A stretch of DNA of 64,000 bases from Propionivibrio limicola. GTDB taxonomy: Bacteria > Pseudomonadota > Gammaproteobacteria > Burkholderiales > Rhodocyclaceae. The stretch is from positions 124,001 through 188,000 of the forward strand of contig NZ_SSSR01000002.1 of NCBI RefSeq assembly GCF_009469695.1. The letters are read 5' to 3'. Within the stretch, counting starts at the first letter, position 1. Every line of letters starts with the position of its first letter. Made by a program: the position numbers and the translations under genes. The notes beneath the pieces were generated by a model. It did no database searches and had not been told where the DNA came from. It saw only the letters and a program-made list of their open reading frames with translations. Below are positions 11,247 to 20,067 of this stretch, piece by piece.

Positions 11247-12440
11247 ATGCTATCTCCGACCCAAGACGCTATGACCGTTGACGAGCGCTGCACAGCGCTG
11301 TTGCTTGCCTTTGTGTTTTCCCTTCGCATGCTGGGGATTTTTCTGATTTTGCCCGTTTTCTCGCTGTATGCCCGGGAATTGCCGTCCGGCAACAACATGG
11401 TTCTGGTGGGGTTGGCGCTTGGGGCTTACGGCCTTACGCAAATGCTGCTGCAAATTGTCTATGGCGTGGCGTCGGACCGCTTCGGGCGGAAGTTTGTCAT
11501 TGTTTTCGGCTTGCTCCTTTTTGCGGCAGGAAGTTACGTGGCCGCTTTGTCTACCGATATCTATGGAATCATCATCGGTCGGGTGTTGCAAGGCGGGGGG
11601 GCTATTTCCGTGGCGGTGACGGCCTTGGCCGCTGACTTGGCGCGGCCGCAGCAGATGACCAAGACCATGGTCATCATCGGCTCGTCAATCGGTCTGATGT
11701 TCGCCTTGTCTATGGTCGGCGCCCCATTGCTTTATGCCAAGGTCGGCATGCCTGGGATTTTCTTCTTGATGGGTTCGCTGTCGCTCTTGGCCATCTTTGT
11801 CATCACCAAGATGATCGAGGATGTGCCGTCGACCTCGCGCCAGCCCGGCTGGCCGAGCTTTGTCGGAGTGGTGAAGCATCCGCAGCTGCTGCGTATCAAT
11901 TTTGGGGTATTCATTCTCTACCTTGTCCAAACGGCGATGTGGGTGTGGCTTCCGTCTGCTCTGGTGGGCGAGGGGGGGCTGCCAGCGGATGAGCTCTGGA
12001 AAATCTACCTGCCGGCCGTGCTGGCGTCGTTCGTATTTCTGGCGCCTGCGATCGTTGCGGCCGAAAAGCGCGGCCGGATGAAGTTCGTATTCAATGCGGC
12101 GATCGTTCTCCTGCTGATTGTCCAGCTCGGGTTTGCATTTTTTGCTGATGGTCCTTTTTCACAATTTGTCTGGTTGCTGCTTTTCTTCATTGCTTTCAAT
12201 ATCCTGGAAGCCACCCAGCCGTCGCTGATTGCTCGGTTCTCGCCGGCTGATGCGAAAGGCGCCGCGCTTGGCGTTTACAACACAACCCAGTCGCTCGGAT
12301 TGTTTCTCGGCGGTTTGCTCGGGGGCGTCCTGGTGCAGCGGGTGGGAACGGCCAGCGTCCTGTGGACCAGTGCGGTGCTGATCGTCGTTTGGCTGCTGGT
12401 CGGACTGACGATGGTCATGCCGGCAGTGCGCCGCAAGTAG
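11247..12440 (+). CDS. MFS transporter (YajR-like)
   Basis: About 397-residue inner-membrane protein with 12 predicted helices. FSLRMLGIFLILPVF in helix 1, the motif A loop GVASDRFGRKFVI between helices 2 and 3, and GRVLQGGGAISVAVTALAADL in helices 4-5 are typical of major facilitator drug:proton antiporters of the YajR type. The C-terminal YAM domain of E. coli YajR is absent. Starts are possible at ATG 11247 (MLSPTQDA), ATG 11271 (MTVDER) or TTG 11214; none has a good ribosome site, and 11271 fits homologous N-termini best. The substrate cannot be told from sequence. Confidence 0.85.
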   Translation: MLSPTQDAMTVDERCTALLLAFVFSLRMLGIFLILPVFSLYARELPSGNNMVLVGLALGAYGLTQMLLQIVYGVASDRFGRKFVIVFGLLLFAAGSYVAALSTDIYGIIIGRVLQGGGAISVAVTALAADLARPQQMTKTMVIIGSSIGLMFALSMVGAPLLYAKVGMPGIFFLMGSLSLLAIFVITKMIEDVPSTSRQPGWPSFVGVVKHPQLLRINFGVFILYLVQTAMWVWLPSALVGEGGLPADELWKIYLPAVLASFVFLAPAIVAAEKRGRMKFVFNAAIVLLLIVQLGFAFFADGPFSQFVWLLLFFIAFNILEATQPSLIARFSPADAKGAALGVYNTTQSLGLFLGGLLGGVLVQRVGTASVLWTSAVLIVVWLLVGLTMVMPAVRRK

Positions 12441-12494
12441 TCGCCCAAACTTTCTATATAATCCCCGGCTTCGAACATCCAACAGGGAGGCAAC

Positions 12495-12974
12495 ATGGCT
12501 TCGGTCAACAAAGTAATTCTCGTCGGCAACCTGGGCGCCGACCCGGAAACCCGCTACATGCCGAACGGCGATGCAGTCGCCAACATCCGTCTGGCGACAA
12601 CTGAGTCCTGGAAGGACAAGGTGACCGGTGAGAAGAAGGAACTCACCGAGTGGCATCGTGTTGTTTTCCGTAGCAAGCTTGCGGAAATTGCCGGCCAGTA
12701 CCTGAAAAAGGGATCAGCAGTCTATATTGAAGGCCGCATCCGCACCCGCAAGTGGCAGGACAAGGACGGCCAGGAACGCTACACGACCGAAATCGATGCC
12801 AGAGAAATGCAGATGCTCGGCGGACGCCAGAGCGGTTCGGCCTATTCCGGCGGTGAAGCCGAGTTTGGTGGCAGCATGCCCTCGTCGGCACCGTCATCCG
12901 CAGCCAATTCTCGCCCGGCTCCGGCGAAAAAATCGCCTGATTTCAACGACATGGATGACGATATCCCGTTCTGA
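12495..12974 (+). CDS. ssb: Single-stranded DNA-binding protein
   Basis: 159-residue SSB. The OB fold spans residues 1-110 ([18 protein letters not shown], then [20 protein letters not shown]). A Gly/Ser/Pro/Ala-rich linker follows, and the acidic tip MDDDIPF binds partner repair proteins. GGGAGG sits before the ATG at good distance. TATAAT at 12457-12462 is a likely -10 element. Confidence 0.98.
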   Translation: MASVNKVILVGNLGADPETRYMPNGDAVANIRLATTESWKDKVTGEKKELTEWHRVVFRSKLAEIAGQYLKKGSAVYIEGRIRTRKWQDKDGQERYTTEIDAREMQMLGGRQSGSAYSGGEAEFGGSMPSSAPSSAANSRPAPAKKSPDFNDMDDDIPF

Positions 12975-12994
12975 TTCAAGGTTTGTGCGGGCAC

Positions 12995-13028
12995 AACACG
13001 GCCTCCTGCGGGAGGCCGTGTTGTTTTT
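12995..13028 (+). terminator. Rho-independent terminator of ssb
   Basis: Stem AACACGGCCTCC paired with GGAGGCCGTGTT around a TGCG loop, followed by GTTTTT. Confidence 0.92.
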
Positions 13029-13034
13029 ATACTC

Positions 13035-13061
13035 TCAAGAATGTTGTCCCTTGGCCGATAA
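13035..13061 (+). promoter_or_regulatory. Candidate sigma-28 (FliA) promoter of the MCP gene
   Basis: TCAAGAAT (5 of 8 to TAAAGTTT), an exact 11-bp spacer, then a perfect GCCGATAA. It lies about 165 bp before the chemoreceptor ATG. FliA controlling chemoreceptors is well known; this site is read from sequence only. Confidence 0.65.
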
Positions 13062-13225
13062 TTGGCGTGTTTGGTTTTGCGGGAAAAGATATAGGTGCTA
13101 GCCCGGATTTTCTATTTGACAGGGCTTGTTATTTTGCGTGGTCGGAAAATCCAATTCTTTTCTGCAAGGCCTCTGGGTTCTGGCGCCTGCCCTGAATTAT
13201 TCCCCTTGAAACAAATGGAGAACAA

Positions 13226-14845
13226 ATGAAACTCTCGACGCGTCTCGCCATCATCGTGATTTGCAGCGTCATCGGCTTGGTTGTCATGGCCGGCTTTTCG
13301 CTGAATTCGCTGCGGACAACCATGCTGGAGGACCGCCACAACGAAATACGCACCGTACTTACGCTCGCGGCAAATCAGGTGAATCACTTCAAACAGCTTG
13401 AGAAGGAAGGCAAGCTGACCCGTGACGAGGCGCAAGCGAAGGCTATCGAAGCCATGTCTACGTTGCGCGACGGGAAAACAGCGTATATCTGGATGCGTAC
13501 CACCGGGGCAATGGCATTGGTTCTTCCTGACAACCAAAAGGAAGGCCTCGGGCAGGTCGACTGGGGAAAAACGCGCCCGGACGGTCGAAAGGACTTCCAG
13601 CTCTATCTGGACCTGCTCTCGACCAATCCCTACGGATTTGTCGAGCTGGCGGTGAAAAAACCTGGTAATGACCAGACTCTTCCCAAGATTCTCGGCGTGA
13701 CAAAAATCGATGGCTGGGACTGGGTGATGGGCTACGGTGCCTGGGTGGATGACGTCGATGCTGCCTTCTGGAAACAGGCGATGAGCCTCATCGCGCTCGG
13801 CGTCGTCATGCTGGCGGTCGTTGTCGGGCTGGCCGTTACCATGGCGCGCAATATCTACAAGCGACTCGGCGGAGAACCCGACTACGCTGCGGAGGTCGCG
13901 CAGGCCATCGCGGCTGGGGATCTGAGCCGGCAACTTGACGGCCGTTTCAGCGGTGACAGCCTGTTGGCGTCGATTGCCAGGATGCAAGCCAGTCTGCGCC
14001 AGATGATCGAAAGCATCCAGTCAGGCTCCGCTCAGTTGGGGCGCGCGGCGAGCGAACTTTCGGGTCAGATGGAGCAAATTCACGAAGCCTCCAGCCATTC
14101 GGAGGAGGCCACGGCCTCCACGGCGGCGGCCGTTGAAGAGCTGGCGGTCAGTATTGACCATATTTCGAATAGTGCCCGCGAGACTGAGGTTAATTCGGAT
14201 CGCTCGAGCAAACTCGCCGAGGACGGGGAAAAGATGGTCAATCGGGCGTCCGAAACCATCGCAGGAGTCTCGGCAATGGTGCAGGAGGCATCAGGGCAGA
14301 TCGAGGGGCTGCTTGAGCGCTCGCGCGAGATCGACAGCATCGCCGCCGTCATCAAGGAAATTGCCGATCAGACCAACTTGCTGGCGCTCAATGCCGCGAT
14401 CGAAGCGGCCCGGGCGGGCGAGCAGGGGCGCGGCTTTGCGGTTGTCGCAGATGAAGTCCGCAAGCTCGCCGAGCGTACGACTCAGGCCACCGATCAAATC
14501 ACGCAGATGATTGGTGCTGTCCAATCTGACACCGGAGCGGTTGTCAAAAGCATGCAGTCCGTAACACCGCAGGTGGCGCTCGGCGTCGAAATGGCTACCT
14601 CGGCGGCGGCCGCCCTGCGGGAGATCAATGACGGTACGGCCACGACGCTCGGGAACGTGCGGGAAGTGGCGAATGCTACGGCCGAGCAGAGTCAGGCCAG
14701 CACCAGCGTTGCCCAGAACGTTGAACGGATTGCCGAAATGGTTGAGAAATCGGCCGCCTCGGTGCGGGCCGCTAACGAAAATGTGCAATCGCTCGAAAGT
14801 CTGGCCAACCAGTTGCGCGACTCGGTTTCCCGCTTCCGTCTCTGA
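13226..14845 (+). CDS. Methyl-accepting chemotaxis protein with single Cache sensor
   Basis: 539-residue chemoreceptor. TM1 is at about residues 7-28. The periplasmic single-Cache (sCache_2-like) domain covers about 32-185 and includes [18 protein letters not shown] and [17 protein letters not shown]2 is about 190-212, then HAMP ([23 protein letters not shown]). The cytoplasmic coiled coil has the hairpin tip [20 protein letters not shown] and then [16 protein letters not shown]. No CheR-docking pentapeptide is seen at the C-terminus (ending SVSRFRL). It is an isolated gene far from the che cluster, probably driven by FliA. The ligand is unknown; small organic acids are common for this Cache type. 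Confidence 0.95.
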   Translation: MKLSTRLAIIVICSVIGLVVMAGFSLNSLRTTMLEDRHNEIRTVLTLAANQVNHFKQLEKEGKLTRDEAQAKAIEAMSTLRDGKTAYIWMRTTGAMALVLPDNQKEGLGQVDWGKTRPDGRKDFQLYLDLLSTNPYGFVELAVKKPGNDQTLPKILGVTKIDGWDWVMGYGAWVDDVDAAFWKQAMSLIALGVVMLAVVVGLAVTMARNIYKRLGGEPDYAAEVAQAIAAGDLSRQLDGRFSGDSLLASIARMQASLRQMIESIQSGSAQLGRAASELSGQMEQIHEASSHSEEATASTAAAVEELAVSIDHISNSARETEVNSDRSSKLAEDGEKMVNRASETIAGVSAMVQEASGQIEGLLERSREIDSIAAVIKEIADQTNLLALNAAIEAARAGEQGRGFAVVADEVRKLAERTTQATDQITQMIGAVQSDTGAVVKSMQSVTPQVALGVEMATSAAAALREINDGTATTLGNVREVANATAEQSQASTSVAQNVERIAEMVEKSAASVRAANENVQSLESLANQLRDSVSRFRL

Positions 14846-14865
14846 TTTTTGAAGCGCCATGCTGG

Positions 14866-14902
14866 ATGCAAAAGAGCGCCGGAAAGCGCTCTTTTGCATT
14901 TT
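14866..14902 (+). terminator. Terminator after the MCP gene
   Basis: Stem TGCAAAAGAGCGC paired with AGCGCTCTTTTGCA around a short loop, then ATTTTG. Confidence 0.85.
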
Positions 14903-15030
14903 GTGGCCGGCAATTTCTGCACTTTAAAAAGTTGCCGTCGAACGGCGTTCCTCGCGGTTTGAAATGGCATAAATTGACGGTTTTTGACGTTACGCGATGT
15001 GCTTCCGAATTCCGTCCAAAATCCCCCTGT

Positions 15031-15059
15031 TTGACAAAACCCCAATTAATCAATAGGAT
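15031..15059 (+). promoter_or_regulatory. Sigma-70-type promoter of the transglycosylase gene
   Basis: Perfect TTGACA at 15031-15036, a 17-bp spacer and TAGGAT at 15054-15059. It predicts a 5' leader of about 230 nt before the ATG at 15294. Confidence 0.7.
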
Positions 15060-15065
15060 TGCCGC

Positions 15066-15293
15066 TCTTTCGCGCCAGACGTTGGTACTTTGCAGCGTTC
15101 TTAAAAGTTCTCGTCTGGATTCTTCAACGCAGCCCTGATCACTTAAGGGCTTGTGTCCATGCATCACGGAGTGCCGTCGCCCGGCGCTACTCCTCGCCCA
15201 ATCGGGCCTTGCACCCGCCTGTAACCGAACGCTTTCCGGCAACGACTGCCCCGGCATGTTTTTGTCGAAAGCGAATAGAGAAAAGGAGAGAGC
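15066..15293 (+). other. Long 5' leader before the lytic transglycosylase, possible structured RNA
   Basis: About 228 nt with no credible gene. CCAGACG at 15075-15081 pairs with CGTCTGG at 15112-15118, about 10 nt after the expected transcript start; further GC-rich inverted segments follow (cccaatcggg around 15200). I could not match it to a known riboswitch consensus. The ribosome site AAGGAGAG ends it. Confidence 0.4.
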
Positions 15294-16013
15294 ATGTCTG
15301 CAACAATCTCTTTAAAACGCACCGTGGCTCGCAGTACTGACGCCGCGCTTTATCTTGTTCAACTCGGCTTGCTGGTTGCCGTCCTGATGTTCGCTTCAGG
15401 TATTTTTAATGTTTTTGCGAACAATGGCAGTAATTCTGCCGATACGTTTCCTGGGCTTCTGCCCGTGGAGCGCGCTAACCTGTTCCAATCGGAATCAGAA
15501 GCGAACAGCCGCATCGATGCGGCGGCCGGTGAATCGCCGTCGCTGAGCCCGCGCATGCTGGGGGCGCTGGATTACGTCAAACGCCGTTACCGCGTCTCGC
15601 CTGAGGCGATGATGCCGGTGTTCGAAGCTGTCCAGACGATCGGCAAGGAGCGCCAGATTGACCCGTTGCTCATCGTCGCCATCATCGCCATTGAATCGCG
15701 CTTCAACCCGTTCGCCGAAAGCTCGATGGGGGCGCGTGGTCTCATGCAGATCATTCCGCGTTTCCACCTCGATAAATTGCCAGAGGGCGAGAGCGAGCAG
15801 GGGTTGCTTGACCCCGTGCTCAACGTCAAGGTCGGTGTGCATATTCTGGAAGAGGCCATCCGTCGGCGCGGCGGACTGGTTCCGGGGCTGCAGTCCTATT
15901 CCGGATCGTCGGATGCCAGCGGAAGTTATGCGAGCAAAGTGCTGGCAGAAAAAGCACGCCTCGAGCAGGCAGCAAAACAGCGGTCAGCTGGCGCGTCGAG
16001 CAACGCTCGCTAG
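15294..16013 (+). CDS. Membrane-anchored lytic transglycosylase (SLT domain)
   Basis: 239-residue peptidoglycan-cleaving enzyme. One N-terminal membrane anchor lies at about residues 20-42, followed by a linker and an SLT/lysozyme-like fold at about 105-210. ESRFNPFAESSMGARGLMQI contains the catalytic Glu and the GLMQI motif of family 1 transglycosylases. A strong AAGGAGAG precedes the ATG. The C-terminus is a charged Ala/Ser-rich tail. The enzyme is monocistronic between two hairpins; a role in cell-wall remodelling is known for the family, while the particular process is not evident. Confidence 0.9.
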   Translation: MSATISLKRTVARSTDAALYLVQLGLLVAVLMFASGIFNVFANNGSNSADTFPGLLPVERANLFQSESEANSRIDAAAGESPSLSPRMLGALDYVKRRYRVSPEAMMPVFEAVQTIGKERQIDPLLIVAIIAIESRFNPFAESSMGARGLMQIIPRFHLDKLPEGESEQGLLDPVLNVKVGVHILEEAIRRRGGLVPGLQSYSGSSDASGSYASKVLAEKARLEQAAKQRSAGASSNAR

Positions 16014-16021
16014 CTGAAAAA

Positions 16022-16047
16022 CCAATGCCCCGGAGTTGGGGCATTGG
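16022..16047 (+). terminator. Hairpin after the transglycosylase gene
   Basis: CCAATGCCCC pairs with GGGGCATTGG around GGAGTT; no T run follows, so termination strength is uncertain. Confidence 0.55.
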
Positions 16048-16104
16048 GGGCATTGGCGATGGCCTGTTAGTTAGATCGGCTGAAGCTCAATCGAGCCGGG
16101 TTCG

Positions 16105-18165
16105 TTACTGCTCGTCATCAATTCCGACTGTTTTGTGCTGGGAAGCCAGCTGTTGCTGTGTCGTTGCCGGCACCGGCGCATAGTGTGAAAAGTCGATGCT
16201 GAACGATCCCTGTCCGCCGGTCAGCGATTTCAAGCGACCCTGATAGTCGTCGAGTTCAGCGAGCGGAACCTTGCCGCTGATCGAGAGCGTGCCGCCGCTC
16301 AGCGGTTGGGTGCCCGTCACCTGGCCGCGACGGCCGGAAAGGTCGCCCGACAGATCGCCGACCGCCGATTCTGGCGCCTGCACGACAATGTCGACGACGG
16401 GTTCCAGAATGATCGGTGTGGCTGCCCGAATTGCTTCGATCGTGGCTTTGCGTCCGGCGGTAAAGAAGGCAATGTCTTTGCTGTCGACCGAGTGCGATTT
16501 CCCGTCATGAACGGTGACGCGAATGTCGTGCACCGGGAACCCGCCGACCACGCCATCCTCCAGCGCTTGTCGCACGCCTTTCTCCACGGACGCCATGAAG
16601 ACGCCGGGGATCGCTCCACCTTTGACGATATCGACGAATTCGAATCCGGCGCCACGTTCGAGCGGTTCGACGCGCAGCGCGACCTCGCCGAACTGTCCGG
16701 CGCCGCCGCTCTGCTTCTTGTGCCGGCAATGGCCTTCAGCCAACTTGGTGACGGTTTCGCGGTAGGCGATCTGCGGCGGCTTGGTGTTGAGTTCGATCTT
16801 GTATTGCTGGGCCATGCGCGCCAGTTTCGCACGCAGGTGCATCTCGCCGAGGCCGCGAATCACCGTTTCGTTCGTGGTTGGATGCCGCTCGACCTTGAAG
16901 CATGGGTCTTCAATCTCGAGTTTGTGCAGTACGTCGAACAGGCGTTGCTCATCGGCCTTGCGCTTGGTTTCGACGGCCAGCCCCTGCATCGGCAATGGGA
17001 ATTCGAGCGGCTTCAGGTGGATGTGGTCCTCTTCGTGCGAATCGTGCAGAACGCAGTCGAATTCGATTTCGTCCACCTTGGCAATTGCGCCGATTTCGCC
17101 GGGGATCAACTCGTCGACCTCGATGTTTTCCTTGCCCTGCAGCCGGTAGAGGTGACCGACTTTGAACGGGCGCCGGGCATCACCAACGAAAAGCTGGGAG
17201 TCTTTGCGAATGGTTCCCTGATGGACGCGGAAAATTCCCAGTTTGCCGACAAACGGGTCGCTGACAATCTTGAAGACATGGGCCAGCACGTGTTTGTCGG
17301 GGTCAGGCTCGGCCTCGAACGGGACGCTTTCGGCGTCGTCGGGTTCGCCCCGATAGAAGGCGGGCGGGTTGCCCTCCAGCGGATTGGGCGCCAGCTTGGC
17401 CAGTACGTCGAGCAACTGCGGGATGCCGGCTCCGGTCTTCGCGGATACAAACAGAATCGGGATGAGGTGACCGGCCCGCAGCGCCTTTTCGAAGGGCGCG
17501 TGCAGTTCGTCCACGCCGGGGTCGCTGCCCTCGTCGAGGTAACGCGCCAGCAAATCTTCGTCTTCCTCGACGATCTGATCGATCAGGGCGCGATGGCTGG
17601 CGGTCACGGAGTCGAAGTCGCTGTCGCCGGCATCGTGTCCCAAGAGTTCGATGACACCCTCGCCGTGATGCGCCGGCAGGTCGAGCAACATGCACTCGCG
17701 CCCGAAACGCTCGCGTATTTCATTGACCAGCTTCGGCAGGTCGATATTGTCGGCGTCGATCTTGTTGATCACGATCATGCGGCACAGGTTGCGCACGGCC
17801 GCCTGTTTCATCATGCGTTCGGTGGAGAGTTCGATGCCGGTCTGGGCATTGATGACAATCAATGCTGTATCGACGGCGGCCAGGGCGCCAATGGCCTGGC
17901 CGGCAAAATCCGGGTATCCCGGCGTGTCGATCATGTGAATTCTGGCGCCCTGCCAGTCGAGGCTGGCCAATGCCGAATTGAGCGAGTGGCCGAGTTCTTT
18001 TTCTTGCGGATCGAAATCGAGAACGGTATTGCCTTTCTCGACTGTCCCCCGGTTGCTGATTGCGCCAGCGGCCGCCAGCAGTGTTTCGGCGAGCGTTGTT
18101 TTGCCGGCGGCACCGTGGCCGACGAGGGCGACGGTGCGCAGATTGACGGTGGTGTTCTGGCCCAT
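16105..18165 (-). CDS. Elongation factor G-like translational GTPase
   Basis: 686-residue protein with the five-domain EF-G layout. G1 is GHGAAGKTT (residues 16-24), G4 is NKID, domain II begins near 310 (GKLGIFRVHQGTI), and domain IV contains the GGAGQFGEV signature. G3 reads DTPGYPDF where canonical EF-G has DTPGHVDF, so the His that positions the hydrolytic water is Tyr, a trait of EF-G-like (FusA2-type) subfamilies. The start was set at ATG 18165 because GGGAGA lies just before it; upstream in-frame ATGs at 18177 and 18213 lack this. No rpsL/rpsG/tuf genes are nearby, so it is not the canonical fusA. The role is unknown, possibly a specialised or stress translocase. Confidence 0.85.
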   Translation of the reverse strand: MGQNTTVNLRTVALVGHGAAGKTTLAETLLAAAGAISNRGTVEKGNTVLDFDPQEKELGHSLNSALASLDWQGARIHMIDTPGYPDFAGQAIGALAAVDTALIVINAQTGIELSTERMMKQAAVRNLCRMIVINKIDADNIDLPKLVNEIRERFGRECMLLDLPAHHGEGVIELLGHDAGDSDFDSVTASHRALIDQIVEEDEDLLARYLDEGSDPGVDELHAPFEKALRAGHLIPILFVSAKTGAGIPQLLDVLAKLAPNPLEGNPPAFYRGEPDDAESVPFEAEPDPDKHVLAHVFKIVSDPFVGKLGIFRVHQGTIRKDSQLFVGDARRPFKVGHLYRLQGKENIEVDELIPGEIGAIAKVDEIEFDCVLHDSHEEDHIHLKPLEFPLPMQGLAVETKRKADEQRLFDVLHKLEIEDPCFKVERHPTTNETVIRGLGEMHLRAKLARMAQQYKIELNTKPPQIAYRETVTKLAEGHCRHKKQSGGAGQFGEVALRVEPLERGAGFEFVDIVKGGAIPGVFMASVEKGVRQALEDGVVGGFPVHDIRVTVHDGKSHSVDSKDIAFFTAGRKATIEAIRAATPIILEPVVDIVVQAPESAVGDLSGDLSGRRGQVTGTQPLSGGTLSISGKVPLAELDDYQGRLKSLTGGQGSFSIDFSHYAPVPATTQQQLASQHKTVGIDDEQ

Positions 18166-18364
18166 GTTTTCTCCCATTTTGTAATGTGCTCTGACCGGGG
18201 CGAAAAGCAGCAATGCCCGTCCAAGAGCAACTGACTACTCAAAATCCAACCGCAACGATTGTCATTCTGTACCCATTGCCGGGGAATGGCAAAACACGCC
18301 GGGAGTGTTTTTCTAATGCTGTTTGGTTTTCGTTGTTTTCACAGGGTTTTTCTGCAATTTTCGA

Positions 18365-18393
18365 TTTTCACTGGCGGCGGAGATGAGTAGAAT
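18365..18393 (+). promoter_or_regulatory. Candidate sigma-70 promoter of the symporter gene
   Basis: TTTTCA at 18365-18370, a 17-bp spacer and TAGAAT at 18388-18393. The predicted start near 18400 puts the following hairpins at the very 5' end of the mRNA. Confidence 0.5.
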
Positions 18394-18404
18394 ACGCGCG
18401 CTTT

Positions 18405-18533
18405 CAACGTGGTGCTGAGCGCAGACCGCAACGGCCTGTCCCCGGGAGGTTTTGAACTCGGGATACCTGGAAGCACCCCCGCCGGGGCTTATCCCGAAAA
18501 TCTGAATTTGCCATTCCCTCGGAGACATTCGCC
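18405..18533 (+). ncRNA. Putative structured leader RNA before the sodium:solute symporter
   Basis: GGTGCT at 18411-18416 pairs with AGCACC at 18472-18477, enclosing CCCG (18441-18444) paired with CGGG (18459-18462) and conserved-looking single strands such as CCGCAACGG. A tight CCCC-GCC-GGGG hairpin follows at 18477-18487. It does not fit the TPP, cobalamin, SAM, SAH, glycine, guanidine or c-di-GMP consensus as I know them. The rest of the gap from 18166 holds the two divergent promoter regions. Confidence 0.4.
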
Positions 18534-20039
18534 ATGTTGTTCTGGTTCGTCATCGTCTATTGGATCATCTCGGTCGGTATCGGCCTCTGGGCCGCGACGC
18601 GCGTTCATACGGCGAAGGACTTCGCGATTGCGGGGCGCCATCTGCCGTTCTACATGGTCACTGCTACCGTTTTCGCGACCTGGTTCGGTTCCGAAGCCGT
18701 CCTTGGCGTTCCCGCGACGTTCCTGAAGGAAGGTCTCAAAGGCGTTGTCGCCGATCCGTTCGGCGCCTCCATGTGTCTGATTCTGGTCGGTATTTTCTTT
18801 GCCGCGCCGCTCTACCGAATGAACCTGCTGACGATCGGCGACTTCTATCGCAAGCGTTACGGCCGGTCGGCGGAGACGCTGACGACGATCGCCATCATCA
18901 TTTCCTACCTCGGCTGGGTGGGCGCGCAGATTACCGCCCTCGGTCTCGTTTTCAACGTCGTTTCCGGCGGTGAAATCAGCAAGGTCGCCGGCATGTGGAT
19001 CGGCTCCAGCACCATTCTCATCTACACGCTGTTCGGCGGGATGTGGGCGATTGCGATCACCGATTTTCTGCAGATGATCGTCATTGTCGTCGGGATGGTC
19101 TGGATTGGAGCCGAGGTCAGTGATATGGCGGGGGGCGTCGGGGTCGTCGTCAGCCACGCGGCGGCGGCGGGCAAGTTTGAGTTCTGGCCAGCGCTGGATG
19201 CCAAGGAAATCATCGGCTTTGTCGCCGCCTGGATTACCTTGATGCTGGGGTCGATTCCGCAGCAGGACGTCTTTCAGCGCGTCCAGTCGTCCAAGACCGA
19301 GAAGATCGCCATCTGGGGATCCATCCTTGGCGGGAGTCTCTACCTGCTGTTTGCCTTCATTCCGATGTTCCTTGCTTATTCGGCCACCCTGATCGACCCG
19401 GAAATGGTGAGCAGCCTGATCGACAGCGACCACCAGATGATCCTGCCGCGTCTGATCATCGACAAGGCGCCGCTGGTTGCCCAGATTGTGTTCTTCGGCG
19501 CTTTGCTGTCCGCGATCAAGAGCTGCGCGTCGGCGACATTGCTTGCGCCATCCGTTACGTTTACCGAGAACATCCTGCGGCCGTTGGCGCCGCGCATGTC
19601 CGACCGGCAACTGCTGCTCTGGATGCGCGTCGTGACGCTGATCTTCACGATCTTGGTCACTGTGTATGCCATGCACTCCGATGCGACCATTTTCGAAATG
19701 GTTGAGAATGCCTACCAGATCACGCTCGTGATGGCGTTTGTGCCGCTTGTCGGTGGTGTCTATTGGCGTCGCTCGACCAACCAAGGGGCGCTCGCTTCGA
19801 TTTTTCTCGGTGTCAGTACCTGGCTCGCCATCCTGATCGTCGGCCCGGCGGATCCGTTGATTCCGGCACATCTGGCCGGATTGCTCGCCAGCATATTCGG
19901 CATGGTTGCGGGCTCGTTGTTGCCGCAAACAATTCCACACTACCCGGGGCTTCACGATGCGCTGCGTGGCGGGCACCATGCGCAAGTCGCCGCGCAGACA
20001 CATCATGTGAGCCAGCCGACTCATCGGCATTCCTCATAA
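18534..20039 (+). CDS. Sodium:solute symporter (SSS family)
   Basis: 501-residue inner-membrane symporter with about 13 helices. WAATRVHTAKDFAIAGRHL then FATWFGSEAVLGVP and LTIGDFYRKRYGR are typical of the PutP/SSS family, in which sodium binds near the helix 1 and helix 8 unwinding points. The C-terminus is His-rich (HHAQVAAQTHHVSQPTHRHSS), which is not usual for the family. A modest ribosome site CGGAG lies 9 bp before the ATG. The substrate cannot be assigned; proline, pantothenate, acetate and other organic acids are possible. It is monocistronic and preceded by a possible structured leader. Confidence 0.9.
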   Translation: MLFWFVIVYWIISVGIGLWAATRVHTAKDFAIAGRHLPFYMVTATVFATWFGSEAVLGVPATFLKEGLKGVVADPFGASMCLILVGIFFAAPLYRMNLLTIGDFYRKRYGRSAETLTTIAIIISYLGWVGAQITALGLVFNVVSGGEISKVAGMWIGSSTILIYTLFGGMWAIAITDFLQMIVIVVGMVWIGAEVSDMAGGVGVVVSHAAAAGKFEFWPALDAKEIIGFVAAWITLMLGSIPQQDVFQRVQSSKTEKIAIWGSILGGSLYLLFAFIPMFLAYSATLIDPEMVSSLIDSDHQMILPRLIIDKAPLVAQIVFFGALLSAIKSCASATLLAPSVTFTENILRPLAPRMSDRQLLLWMRVVTLIFTILVTVYAMHSDATIFEMVENAYQITLVMAFVPLVGGVYWRRSTNQGALASIFLGVSTWLAILIVGPADPLIPAHLAGLLASIFGMVAGSLLPQTIPHYPGLHDALRGGHHAQVAAQTHHVSQPTHRHSS

Positions 20040-20067
20040 GCGGGGGCGTGCAGTGTACGTTCCGGAT

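Noticed and set aside
15066-15293. c-di-GMP or c-di-AMP riboswitch before the transglycosylase
   Set aside because: The core consensus strings of either class were not found; kept only as an unexplained leader.
16306-18234. 642-codon open frame opposite the EF-G-like gene
   Set aside because: Antisense shadow; the GTPase motifs on the minus strand are decisive.
18411-18490. 6S RNA, SRP RNA or SAH riboswitch before the symporter
   Set aside because: Only short resemblances (for example GAGCGC and GCAACGG); overall helices do not fit these classes.
18489-20030. 513-codon open frame opposite the symporter
   Set aside because: Charged, Asp/Arg/His-rich antisense product without family features.
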